Below are positions 8,246-18,300 of a stretch of 64,000 bases of DNA, piece by piece. Every line of letters begins with the position of its first letter. The first letter of the stretch is position 1. A program made the translations under genes and the position numbers. The stretch is from Phalacrocorax aristotelis (Eukaryota > Chordata > Aves > Suliformes > Phalacrocoracidae): assembly GCF_949628215.1 (NCBI RefSeq), contig NW_027441201.1:186001-250000 (forward strand), read 5' to 3'. The notes under the pieces were generated by a model. The model was not told the origin of the DNA. It did no database searches and saw only the letters and a program-made list of their open reading frames with translations.

Positions 8246-11034
8246 CGCGCTTGTCCCGGTTTGGCAGGGAACGGACCGTCCGTCGCCTGGCTCCTGGGGC
8301 GACGGGCTGCTGGGCAGAGGGGGAGGCCACCAAAGGTGAGGAGCAGGGCACGGGACAGTAGGAAGAGAGAAGAGAAGAGCGGCATCCGGCTGGACGGGGC
8401 GGGGGGGACGTGTGTGCGTGTAGTGAGAAGGCACGAGGCAGGGAACAGGACGGCCAGAGAAGGACAGGGAGCCTGACGGAGGTGGAGATAAAAGCAGCAG
8501 AGAGAGGGGAAGAGAGGCAGCAGAAAGAGGGAAGAGCAGGACACAGACCAACAAAGAAGGATGAGGAGCAGGCTGGAGACGCACAAAGAACCTGGGGCAG
8601 GCAGCACGACAGCGAGGGAGGAAAGAAGAACAGGGGCAGGAAGCTGGACCGAGCGCGATGGAGAAAGACAAGATAAGCGACAAGAACAGGGCAGAAAGGG
8701 AAGAATGAAGCCACGGGGACAGGGAGCCGAGACAGCCAACGACGGAGGGAAGGGGCCGGGGAGGGAACACCACAAAACAAACCACGGGGCTACGTGGTAC
8801 AGAGCACGAGAAGGCAGAGAATTAAGAATTAGGGACAGGGAGCCAGAAAAACAACAACAAAACAACACCCAAAACAAAGGGAGATGGGGAGCAAAAGGAA
8901 TCGCAATGCGTACAGAAAGAAGAGAGAAACAATTCTAAAAGAGGGTCACGGGGAAGCCAGAGACAGCAAGATGGAGAAAGGACAAAAGCTACAGGCTACA
9001 GGGCAGAGAGGGAAGAATTAATGGATAGACACAGAGAGCTGGGCAGAAAGAGGTGGAGAAAGGCTGACGATCACACGGCCAACAGGGAAGAGAGAAGAGA
9101 GGGAGGAATTTTAAAAACAGGGGCAAGAAGCCAGAGAGAGGGAAAGAGAGGCAACACTAAAATGGGGACAAGCCACAGGGCAGCGAGGAGGGAATCGATG
9201 AATAAGAACAGCAGACCAAAGAGAACACAACGTAGAATGGAAAAAAGGAACAGCGGCCCAACAGGGAAGGAGGAATTAAAGATCAGGCACTGGGAGGCAG
9301 ACAGAGACACATGAAGAAACAAGTGGGAAAAAAAAAAACAAAAACCAAAAACACAACAACAGCAACGGGCTACAAAGACAGAGAGAGAGGGAAGAAAGAA
9401 AACATAGCAGCAAGGAGCTGGACAGAGAGAGATGAGGACAAACAAATAGCACGGGTCTACGTGACAGAGAACATGGAATTAGAACACAGAGAGAGGGAGC
9501 CGGACAGAGAGAGAGGCCGAGAGAAACATCTAGACGGGCTACAGCGGGCAGAGGCAGGAATTAAAACCTAGGGACAGGGAGCTGGACAGAGAGAGACGGA
9601 GATCACAGGGAACAGCGGCGGGTGCAGGAAGAACAGGAATTCATGAACAGGGAAAGGGAGCTGGACAGAGAAGAACTCAGAAAGGCAAGAACAGTAGCAG
9701 GGTACAGAGCAGACGAATTAAAAAGCGCGGCGGGAGCGTTGAGGCAGACAGAGAGATTAAGAAAAAAGTCACGGGCTACGTGGCAAAGCAGGAGGAATTC
9801 AGAAACGGGGATGGCAACCAAGGGAGAGTGAGCTGGTGAAGGACAACGGGCATTCCAAGTGAGGGACGGGGAGCTGGGAAAAGCGAGGCAGAGAAAAACA
9901 GAATCACAGAGAGAATCAAACAAAGCCAAAAAAGAAGAAACTGAACAACAGGAACAGGTGTAACCAAAGCGATGAAATCAACCAACCAGAGACGGTGTTC
10001 CATTACGGGAACATGGAGCGTACGAATCAGCGCACCTGTCGATCTGCATTTTAGTCCCTAGGCGATCGTTAATGTCAACAGAACAACAGACAACGTGCTT
10101 CTGTCAGAAAAGGACGACAAAACGCGGTTTCGTGGAGCGGACTGAGAAAACTAGCCAAGAAGGTAAAAAGGTAATTCCGGCAGGGGGAGATCACGACCAC
10201 CGACTCACAGACCACCACCGACCCAAGTAATACCACCTACTCAGAAGAGAACAACGGAAGAGGACAACCGAGCCTGCGCAGCGATTTACATACGGAACGA
10301 GCAAGTTTGTACCGATCAGCAGACAGGGCAATAATGAATACGTATGAATACGTAAAATTTTGATCTACAAATTGTACGGGAAAGGTGCGTGAGGTACGCA
10401 CGCCAGGAGGAGCGATCCCCCGTGCATCCGGCGCCGTGAATAAAGAATGCCTGCTCTTTAATACTAAATTGGCGTTGAGGAGTCGTTTCCGATTTTACCG
10501 CGTTTTTCGGTAACACAGGGAGTCAGACCAAGAGGGCCAGAGAAAGACAAAATACCGACAGGCTACAGGACAGAGCAGGAGGAATAAAAAAACGGAGCCA
10601 GAGCCAGGCAGAGAGAGGCGGAGAAAGAAAAAGGAGCCACAGGCTACAGGACAGAGAGAGGGAGGACTGAAAAAGACGGGGAGGCAGGGAGCCACTCAGA
10701 GCGAGATGGAGAAAGAAGGTGCGGGGGGGGCCCAAAAGAAAAAATAAAATTTTGCAGCAGGTAAGGAAAGAGAGGGGGCCGGGGGAGAGACAGGGAGGGC
10801 CCAGGACGCACAAGAGAGGCAACGGGGCCCCACTGGCCCAGGACTCACCGCGACTCTCGCTCTCAGCGCTGCTGGCACAATTTAGCCGTTCACATGCTTC
10901 TTTCCCCTTCTCTCCTCCCTGCCTCTTCTGCAGCTCCAGACTCTAGGCCGTCCTCCACCTGAAGAGAACACATGGGTGTCTTACAGCTCTTACGAGATGA
11001 GGCTTCCTCGGCACGTAGCCTAGCTCGCTCGTGC
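8054..11034 (+). repeat. Macrosatellite unit 3, diverged and truncated
   Basis: Homologous to the canonical unit but with many private differences. A 24-bp GAAGAGAGGCAGCAGAAAGA-type insertion lies near 8510, the poly(A) stretch near 9330 is altered, and the solo LTR (9959-10515) is longer. The copy ends in CTCGCTCGTGC at 11034 and continues directly into a diverged block-B fragment. It shares the extra 24 bp and other variants with unit 4 at 40676, so those two units, which border the spacer on either side, are closer to each other than to the array interior. Confidence 0.88.
9959..10515 (+). mobile_element. Solo LTR of unit 3, longer form
   Basis: It carries a 47-48 bp segment (about 10221-10268, starting CCCAAGTAATACC) that all other copies lack. 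The segment is bounded by CCGA at both ends, so the shorter form looks like a deletion between short direct repeats. It lacks the GACTGCCAAGATTAACAGCC stretch present in the canonical copies. CAGG flanks are intact. Confidence 0.7.
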
Positions 11035-11230
11035 TGGAGCTGGGAGCAGGCGCACTGGGCAAGGGGGGCCAGGGGAGGCTGAGGGGGAGCTCTGGTGAGC
11101 TGGAGAGTCGGCCATCTTCTGCACCCTGGGCAGGGGGAAAAGGTCATCATCCTCCTCCTCCTTTCCTTCTTCCCTTCTATCAGCTCCCGAGTAACTCCTA
11201 GGGCTGCCCTCACCCACTCGCCTTTAGCAT
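11035..11230 (-). repeat. Diverged block-B fragment at the left edge of the spacer
   Basis: Aligns with about 6505-6680: shared text includes GGGCAGGGGGAAAAGGTC and the CCTCCTCC/CTTCCCTTCT stretch. It is clearly more diverged than the two main block-B copies, and the donor-like site of the main copy is changed to CGAGTAACTCC here. It joins unit 3 abruptly. Confidence 0.65.
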
Positions 11231-11509
11231 ACCAGAAGCCTGCCTCGGCGGGTCGTTTGAAGCTTCCCATCCCACCAGCCCCAGTAGTGCAGGCACACAA
11301 GGAGACACCCCTGCACCCACCAAAGGCGCTCGCTCACCTCGCCGGCAGCCCTAGGCCTCACCCGACACAGGGAATCGTGTCCGACACACCACCACGCTGC
11401 AGCAGGAGCGGAGGAGGCCTTTCCTTACCAGGAAGCAGCAACGAGCACGGCGGCATCACCTCGCAGGCACCGCAGCATCGCAGGGCTGTTACCTGCGGAG
11501 AGAGCAATG

Positions 11510-11590
11510 GGGATCACAGGGACGCCACCGCGCGTGCGCGGCTCCCGGGCTCAGTACCCAATTCTGGTCGCTGGGCAGCAGCATTATCTG
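11510..11590 (+). repeat. Lone diverged monomer of the NRF1-site minisatellite
   Basis: Reads GACGCCACCGCGCGTGCGCG, then GGCTC...CAGTACCC...TCTGGTCGCTGGGCAGCAG. This aligns through its length with the 75-bp monomer of 23655-26345. Its palindrome is the CGCGTGCGC form, which still fits the NRF1 consensus. It is followed about 60 bp on by sequence homologous to the right flank of the large array, so it appears to be the same locus in an unexpanded, duplicated copy. Confidence 0.6.
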
Positions 11591-11645
11591 AATTACTCTT
11601 CTCGATTAATACCATCCAGAAACCATAACTTGGCTGCATCCACAG

Positions 11646-12370
11646 AGCTTCTATTCCTCTGCACCTTTCCCCCTCGCAGCCCCAGCAGCACCATTCATTG
11701 CCTCTGCACCAAACAGCAAAGCGTCTCGAGCATTTGTCCTTTCCTCTCGACCGCTTAAAAACGTCTGGTGCTTGCTACTGTCCATGCCACTGCCCCCCGC
11801 ATGCCCGAGGGAGGAGAAGCAGCACAGCAAACCTGGGGAACAAGGTTGGGTTCCCCACCCCCGCAGAATAAGCCCCAGGAACTGCTGGTAGGCATGTGGC
11901 ATCAGGGTTGTGATAGGGTTTTGTTTTGGTTTTCTTTTTTTCCCCGCCTTCTTTACATAATGTAATAATTGGGGTTGCTTTTCCAAACTACTGAGTTCTG
12001 TGGGGACTTTTTGTGCTTTTACCCTACAAAAAATGGTCATTTTCACTTTCGGTTTTGTGCATGAGAATGGTTGGTGGGTGCTTTTAGGTGGTTGTTCCTT
12101 CCCCACCACCACCCTTTTTTTCCTTTCCAGCTGCACAAATCCAGCTGGAGTTGGCTTTCCCAGAAGCCCCAAGTTGTTTTCTTTCCACCAGAATTCTTTC
12201 TGTTTTTTCACCCCCCATTGCAGACCCAGAGTAAGGGGTTTGAGGTATTTTTGTGCCCAGGCAGCAGCTCCCAGGCTGCATAAGCAGCCCCACAGGGGGA
12301 AGTCCCCGTTTGAGGGAATCGGCCCCAAATTGGGATGGGAAAGTGAAGAGAAGGAGAAAAAACCCTGAAT
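11646..12370. repeat. Paralogous segment, copy 1 (partner at 26462-27905)
   Basis: Two stretches match the partner: 11646-11925 (for example CTCTGCACCTTTCC, CAGCCCCAGCAG, GGGAGGAGAAGCAGCACA) and 11926-12370 (TTGCTTTTCCAAAC, GTGCATGAGAATGGTT, CACCCCCCATTGCAGACCCA). In copy 2 about 730 bp separates the halves; here they abut. Function unknown; I do not recognise a transposon family. Confidence 0.7.
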
Positions 12371-12374
12371 AACC

Positions 12375-12790
12375 TGAAAAAGAACACCTACTCCAGCCCA
12401 CCAAGCACCGGTCACCTTGCCTGACTCACCTCCAGGGCCCAGATCACGCTCGGCTCATCGCTTAGCACCCTCGGATCACAAAAAAAAAAAAAGAGTAAAA
12501 CCCATAATGGAGCCCTATAGCCATCAGTCACATCTTCCCTCCAGTACTACACAGACTCACCTTCTTACAGCGCTCCCCTGGGCCCTCGTCCGTTGCCCTG
12601 CACGACTCATCCATCTGCACCTGGAAAAACAGCGTTACTGAACAAGTCACCTGGAGGCACAGCAACAGCTTAACCATTCCACAGCTCTTGTGCCCACGTA
12701 GGAATACCGTCTAGAGCCCAACTACAGCCTGCCGTTAAAGGAAATGCATTAAATCAAACGTTAAGCCCTCGCACGTGCAAGCCGGAACAG
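12375..12790 (-). pseudogene. Exon-like module, copy 1
   Basis: One of four related segments. On the minus strand a 60-bp exon-like piece (12620 to 12561) follows a CGCTGTTTTTCCAG acceptor and ends AAG|GTGAGT, an excellent donor. In one frame it reads VQMDESCRATDEGPGERCKK. Sequence further upstream in transcription sense (GCACGTGCAAGC, ATGCATTAAATC near 12745-12782) is shared with copies 2 and 3. The frame that is shared between copies 2 and 3 is interrupted here, so it looks like a relic of a duplicated gene. No product recognised. Confidence 0.45.
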
Positions 12791-14579
12791 CAAAAACACC
12801 GCACGCTCGCGCACCCAGGGCGCAGCCCGACGGAGGTCCATGCGCACCTCGCCGGTTTGATGCAGAGCCACCCAGCATCCCTGCGAGCACAGCTGCAGGC
12901 GCAACAGCAGTTTCACCTACACCCATCTCGGCGCGCAGCGCTTCTGAAGCTTTAAACTGAAAGCCCTACCTTGACGCTTGGCCACACTAGAAGCGAGCCG
13001 TAGCTAGAACTCCACAGAAACACAGCAACACAAATTGCGCACCCACAGCGGCGACAGCTTCGCAGCTATTTAGACCTGGAACAACAGAGAAAAGTAAAAC
13101 AGCTTCATCACCCGCACAGGAAAAGCGGCAGACGGAGACAAAGGGTCAGCATTCATAGCCCTTACAGAACACAGGCGTTCTCTCTCCTTCCATTCCTAAA
13201 CCCATCTCTTAGGTCTAAATATCGCAGCCCTGCTGTGGCAATAGCGAGAGCAGGGAACAAGAGCCCTGCCGCCGGCCGTTTGTGCGGCAGGACACAAAAA
13301 CAGAGGGACATGTTTTGCCACGCACAACCCTGAATCTCCTGAAAATTTATGTTTACTAAAAATAGCCATTGGGAACATATTCCCAAAAACATTCGGCAAT
13401 GAAACTTTTATGTGTTTGACACCCGCACATTTTTTGGGAACTTGCTATTTGCTTCCTGGTTTTGCTGGTCTTCCCTCAGAAGTTCTACCTGCAGCCAAGT
13501 TATTCATTCCTACCCGCCCGACCGGTTCAAGCATTCACCTTCCTGGTATTACCAGCACATTGACACAGGCGAGCAACTTAACTGCTCTTCTAAAACTATC
13601 CAAATGACAATTACAGCCCTGAAAGAGGAGTGGAAGAGAAGAAAAGGAGAGATCAGGCAGCAAAAGTGCTCTGCAGGCTGCTGCCGGCCAACACTGCACT
13701 CTTTTGTTAAAGCCACCCCGCCCCCCCAAACGCAACCAAAAAAACCCCATGACTGTGGAATGCGTTTTTTTTCTTTTCAGTAGTCCTTTTGGAGCTCATC
13801 CCTGTCTCAGCATCTTGTCTTGTCAGAGCATGAAGTGCAGATGATCTGTATCCCGATGACATTTGCATGGGATGAATACATTTTCAGAAATAGACCAGAT
13901 CCGTGAGACTCCTGTCACCTTTGTGGTTTTAACAATCGTAACTCAATTTTATTGACTGACACACTTATGAGAAAACTAATTAACTTTGAAACTTAGCCTC
14001 TCCTCGGGGAAAAAACATGTTAGACACCAAGTGAAACCGATTCAGAGCTCCGAACCACGATGGAGCCGACAGAGCTGTTGTGACTTAGTTTGTATGATTA
14101 ATTAATTGGTTAATAACTATTCTAAGCAGCGCAGAAAGAAGAGCTGGACCCAAAGAGGGTGCGCTGCGCTGGATCCAAAAAGCACCCTTCCTCCAGAGAC
14201 CCGCCTCAGGTGGCGAGTTCGCTCTGGTGCATGCCGGCCTCCCGAACTTCGGGGTCCGATGTGACCGGACCCCCACCTCCGGGGAGGGTCCTCGTACCCT
14301 GCCCAACCCCTGCTTTCCCCTGCAGCCCCCAATGCCCCCACCCCCCAGCCTGCACAAGCAGCCAAACCGGCTGCTGCTTTTGGCCCCCAAACCAGCTCAC
14401 TTTGGGACCGGTTCTGAGCCAAAAAGCCCAGCTGCTGAGCCTGTTCTCAAGTCCCAAAAATGCAGCACTTGACCTCTGCTCCTCAGCCCAAAACCACACG
14501 ACTTAGTCCCCTCGCTCAGGCCCTCAAAACGCACGACTCGATCTGTTTCAGGGCCCCGGCATCAGCCACAGGAGCCTGC
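12791..14579. other. Spacer DNA without a recognisable gene
   Basis: Mixed-composition single-copy sequence. From 13380 to 14110 it is AT-richer, with a minus-strand AATAAA near 13950. A C-rich stretch lies at 14330-14346. No convincing exon, transposon or RNA gene seen. Confidence 0.5.
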
Positions 14580-15740
14580 TCTCAAGGCCCAGGAACAGAA
14601 GAGCTGTGCTCTCCCCGTTCAGGGACCAAACCAGCTGAGCCTGGCTGCGTCCCGGCCCCCTCCGCAGTCCCCACGGGCAACGCTCAGGGGCGCGGAGAGC
14701 GCAGCCACCCCACAGCCCTGCACCCCCACGGCCCACGCGGGCACTGTCGGGGAGGCCTTGGGAACTGAACTGCGCGGGCCCGGCCCCGCACCCCGGCGGG
14801 GCAGCCCAGCGCCGGCCCGGCAGCGCTTTCTTCCTGCTCTCGCAGGCCGCGTTTCCCCGGCAGCGCCGGGCCCGCACCCCAACCCCACAGGGGGCCGGGC
14901 CCAGCCCGCCTCCAGCAAACCGCGGCGGCAGCAGCCAGGGTCCTTGCCTGCCTCGCGGGCAAGGGGGGACCCGCCCGGCACCACAGGAGCCCCCGCCGGG
15001 GTCGCCGCCGCCGCCCGACCCCGACGAGGAGCAGCCGAGAGCCGGGTGGGGCTGCCCCTACTTCCCCACGGCCGGGCACGGGCTCGGCCCCAAAACACAA
15101 CCACCGACCCACGAAAGCGCTCGGCCCGGGGCCACTGCTGCCCGCAACCCCCCCCCCGGGGACTCCGCGGACCGGGAGACCCCACAGCCGAAACCCGCCG
15201 ACCCACAGCGCGCCCGGCCACGCGGCTCCTCACCTGCCCCCCGGCGCGGCTCCGGCTGCCCCACGGCCCGGCACGGAGCCGAACCCGGCCACCGGACCAT
15301 CCGCCGCCCCCCCAACGCTCCGGGACGGTTCTCGTCCCTTTTCGCTCTGACGCCTCGAGCCGAGCCGGCCCCGCTCCTCCGAGCTACCGGCGGTGCCCGC
15401 TCGGCTGCTCGGGGCCAGGCCCTGTTCTCGCCCAGCCGCGAGAAGCCGCTCCGGGGTCTCCTCGGTGCGTCCAGCCCCGTGCCGTGCCGGAGCGGGGAGA
15501 GCCGGGTACGAGCGCGGAGCCCTGGGGCAGGGGTTGCCCCAGTGCCGCCGACTGTGTGGGGGTGTGTCGTCCCCCCCCGCCCCACGCGGGGGGCGCACAC
15601 ACGGTACACCCGCGGGGCAGGGGCATCCCCGGGGAGCCGTGCAGCCGGGCTGCGCCGTAGGAGGGAAGGGTGATGTTGGTTTCCCATTTTCCCCGCAGCC
15701 TGATCCTCCCCCTCCCCCGTACTGAGTCGCCCCCCCCCCG
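14580..15740 (-). promoter_or_regulatory. CpG island 1 of the spacer
   Basis: About 1.1 kb of very CpG-dense sequence, densest at 14740-15660. A minus-strand donor-like GGCAG|GTGAGG lies at about 15236. This fits an unmethylated promoter with a first exon on the minus strand. The long open frames on both strands follow from GC bias, and I recognise none of them. Confidence 0.5.
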
Positions 15741-16599
15741 CCCACCCCTTCCCGCGCGTTACAGCCCGCGAAAAAGCTTTTAACAACCCGATCAACAACA
15801 CTCCCTTTATCCCTCTTCCAGCAGCAGCAGCGAGAGATTAAGCCAACTGCAGCACAGAGGAAGAAGGCAAGGAGAGCCTTTTCAAGCAAGGGCAGGACAA
15901 AAATGCACGGCGTGGACAGGCACAGGAGAGGCTGCATTATCTGGAAAGCACAACACCTCCCCAACGGCAGAAAATAAGGAACGAATCGTTTCCAAGGAGC
16001 TGCAGCAGACGAATCACCTTTTTCTTTATTGCTCTCCTGCCCTTTGTTATCCAAAGCGATAGGCTTCACCACCGGGCAGAAAGTATCTGCCTAGATTTAC
16101 ACGGACAACCAGAAACAATCAAGCCACCCAGGAAAAAGTTCACAGCAGAGGTATAACACATCAGCAGCTAAAACATTTGTTACGCAGGCACAACTAGGCA
16201 CTAAACAAAGGCTTTCCAACACTGGAGGTCTAGAACAGGTAGACATTAGCACAGAAGCACAAGGGGCTCTGTCACCCTGCACAAATCTCCCCGTGCCTAC
16301 ACACGCACACGTTCAGAAGTTATTTATCAGAAAACGCCCAACTGAGCCATTTGCCACAGTCACCAGACTCACGACGTGATAACACGACATGACACACGAG
16401 GTGGGCTCAGAGTTTTAAGGCAAAAATACCTCCCCCGCCCCCCACCCGAGATCTTTCAGGCTCCAGACCTGCCATCTCCCCGCACCAAACCTACCCGGCC
16501 AAAGGGTTTCAGGTGGCCCAAAACACAGTACACAGAAAATAGACGGGGAAAGCCCTACATTGTGCAAAAGCGAACGATGCCCGACCAGGGCTTCTCTGC
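15741..16599. other. Spacer DNA between CpG island and minisatellite
   Basis: Composition returns to normal. An acceptor-like CTTTATCCCTCTTCCAG lies near 15830 on the plus strand with CAG triplets after it, and a long plus-strand frame begins only because the following array is stop-free. No gene recognised. Confidence 0.4.
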
Positions 16600-17447
16600 G
16601 GGGCCCGGGCCCGGCACGGAGCCGCCCCCCCCCACCGCGGGGTCGGGCCCGGGCCCGGGCCCGGCACGGAGCCGCCCCCCCCCCACCGCGGGGTCGGGCC
16701 CGGGCCCGGGCCCGGCACGGAGCCGCCCCCCCCCACCGCGGGGTCGGGCCCGGGCCCGGGCCCGGCACGGAGCCGCCCCACCCCCACCCGGGCCCGGCAG
16801 GGAGCCGCCCCACCCCCACCCCGGCCCGGGCCCGGCCCGGAGCCGCCCCCCCCCCCACCCCGGCCCGGAGCGGCCCGGGCCCGGCCCGGAGCCGCCCCCC
16901 CCCCCCACCCCGGCCCGGAGCGGCCCGGGCCCGGCCCGGAGCCGCCCCCCCCCCCCACCCCGGCCCGGAGCCGCCCCCCCCCCCCCACCCCGGCCCGGAG
17001 CCGCCCCCCCCCCCCCCACCCCGGCCCGGAGCGGCCCGGGGCCGGGCCCGGCCCGGAGCCGCCCCCCCCCCCCCACCCCGGCCCGGAGCGGCCCGGGCCC
17101 GGGCCCGGCCCGGAGCCGCCCCCCCCCCCCCACCCCGGCCCGGAGCGGCCCGGGCCCGGGCCCGGCCCGGAGCCGCCCCCCCCCCCCCACCCCGGCCCGG
17201 AGCGGCCCGGGCCCGGGCCCGGCCCGGAGCCGCCCCCCCCGCCCCCACCCCGGCCCGGAGCGGCCCGGGCCCGGGCCCGGCCCGGAGCCGCCCCCCCCCC
17301 CCCACCCCGGCCCGGAGCGGCCCGGGCCCGGGCCCGGCCCGGAGCCGCCCCCCCCCCCACCCCGGCCCGGAGCGGCCCGGGCCCGGGCCCGGCACGGAGC
17401 CGCCCCCCCCCACCCCGGCCCCGGGCCCGGGCCCGGCACGGAGCCTC
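16600..17447. repeat. 57-bp GC-only minisatellite
   Basis: Tandem units of about 57 bp (CACCCCGG starts at 17074, 17131, 17188, 17246, 17303) built from GGCCCGGGCCCGGGCCCGG, GGAGCCG and a C8-C14 run. The leftmost units have GGCACGGAGCCG and CACCGCGGGGTCG variants. Almost pure G and C, with i-motif and G-quadruplex potential. It adjoins CpG island 2 and a minus-strand donor-like site at its right edge, so it may lie in a first intron. The long proline/glycine/arginine frames across it are repeat artefacts. Confidence 0.9.
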
Positions 17448-18300
17448 CACCGCTGCCCGAACTCACTCACCAGCGCTCTCCGGCCCCTGGCCACGGCCGC
17501 GCTGCTCTCCCAGGCGGCTGCCGCAGGCGAGGGTCGGGCGCTGCCAGGCCTCCAGGAGTCCTGAGGAGCTGGCGGCCACCGCAGGGGATGGCTGCCTGCG
17601 GTCGGACTGCCGCGGCGCTCCCCGCCCAGCTCCGAGCAGTCTCCGCCGGCCACGGGCTTCCCACGCCGGGCCGCAGAGGGGCCCCGGCACCGCAAAGAGA
17701 CACCTCGCGGCGCAGCCGCCCCACGCACCGCTCCCACCTCCGCTCCGCCGCGCTGCGCCACCGGAAGCCGGAGCCCCGCGGGGCGGCCCTTAGAGGGCGG
17801 CCGGAAGGACCGGCCCCCACCGGCCCCTCCCCCGCGCCGGACCGCCCCCGCGCCCAGCCGTTGAGCGCCAGCGCCCCCTGCTGGCCGGGCCGCGCTCAGC
17901 TCGCGAGGGCGCCGTGGGCCGGGCGGGGGGGGACGCGCCGGCTCGGGGCCAGCTCCTTTCGGGGCGAGCGAGCGAGCGGGAAACCCCTGCGGGCCCCGGT
18001 CACGGCCGGGCAGAGCCGCGCGCCCTCCCAGAGCTGCTCAACGGGGCTGCCCCTCGTGACACATACCGAGCCGTCCGCGACGGGAGCGGGCAGAGGAGGA
18101 AGGGGCCGGCGGCCGCGGGGCCCTGGCCGCAGGCACGGCGAGGGGTGGGGGGCTGGGGCCCGTGGGGCCGCCCTGCTGGGTCACTGCCCTGCGCCGCACC
18201 GCGCTGGGGGCTGGGGCCCGACCGGCGCCGGGGGACCGGGGGCAGCCACGAGCAGAGGGCCTGAGCTTAGCCACGGCCAGCAGAACACCCCGAAGCGTGA
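17448..18300 (-). promoter_or_regulatory. CpG island 2 of the spacer
   Basis: CpG-dense with ETS-like CCGGAAG motifs at 17761 and near 17803. It has a minus-strand donor-like GAGCGCTG|GTGAGTGAG at about 17472 and the CTCF site at 17867. This looks like the promoter and first exon of a minus-strand transcript. I could not identify a product; the frame upstream of the donor lacks an ATG at its most natural start (GTG at 17761). Confidence 0.5.
17867..17886 (-). promoter_or_regulatory. Strong CTCF-type site
   Basis: GCCAGCGCCCCCTGCTGGCC on the plus strand; the minus strand reads GGCCAGCAGGGGGCGCTGGC, a full match to the well-known CTCF core CCASYAGRKGGCRS. It lies inside a CpG island in the spacer between the macrosatellite blocks, a place where a chromatin boundary would be plausible. 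Confidence 0.75.

Noticed and set aside
15058..16072. 247-280 codon minus-strand frames over CpG island 1
   Set aside because: GC-driven, mutually overlapping frames with no recognisable domain. A splice donor in the middle suggests that at most a small part could be an exon.
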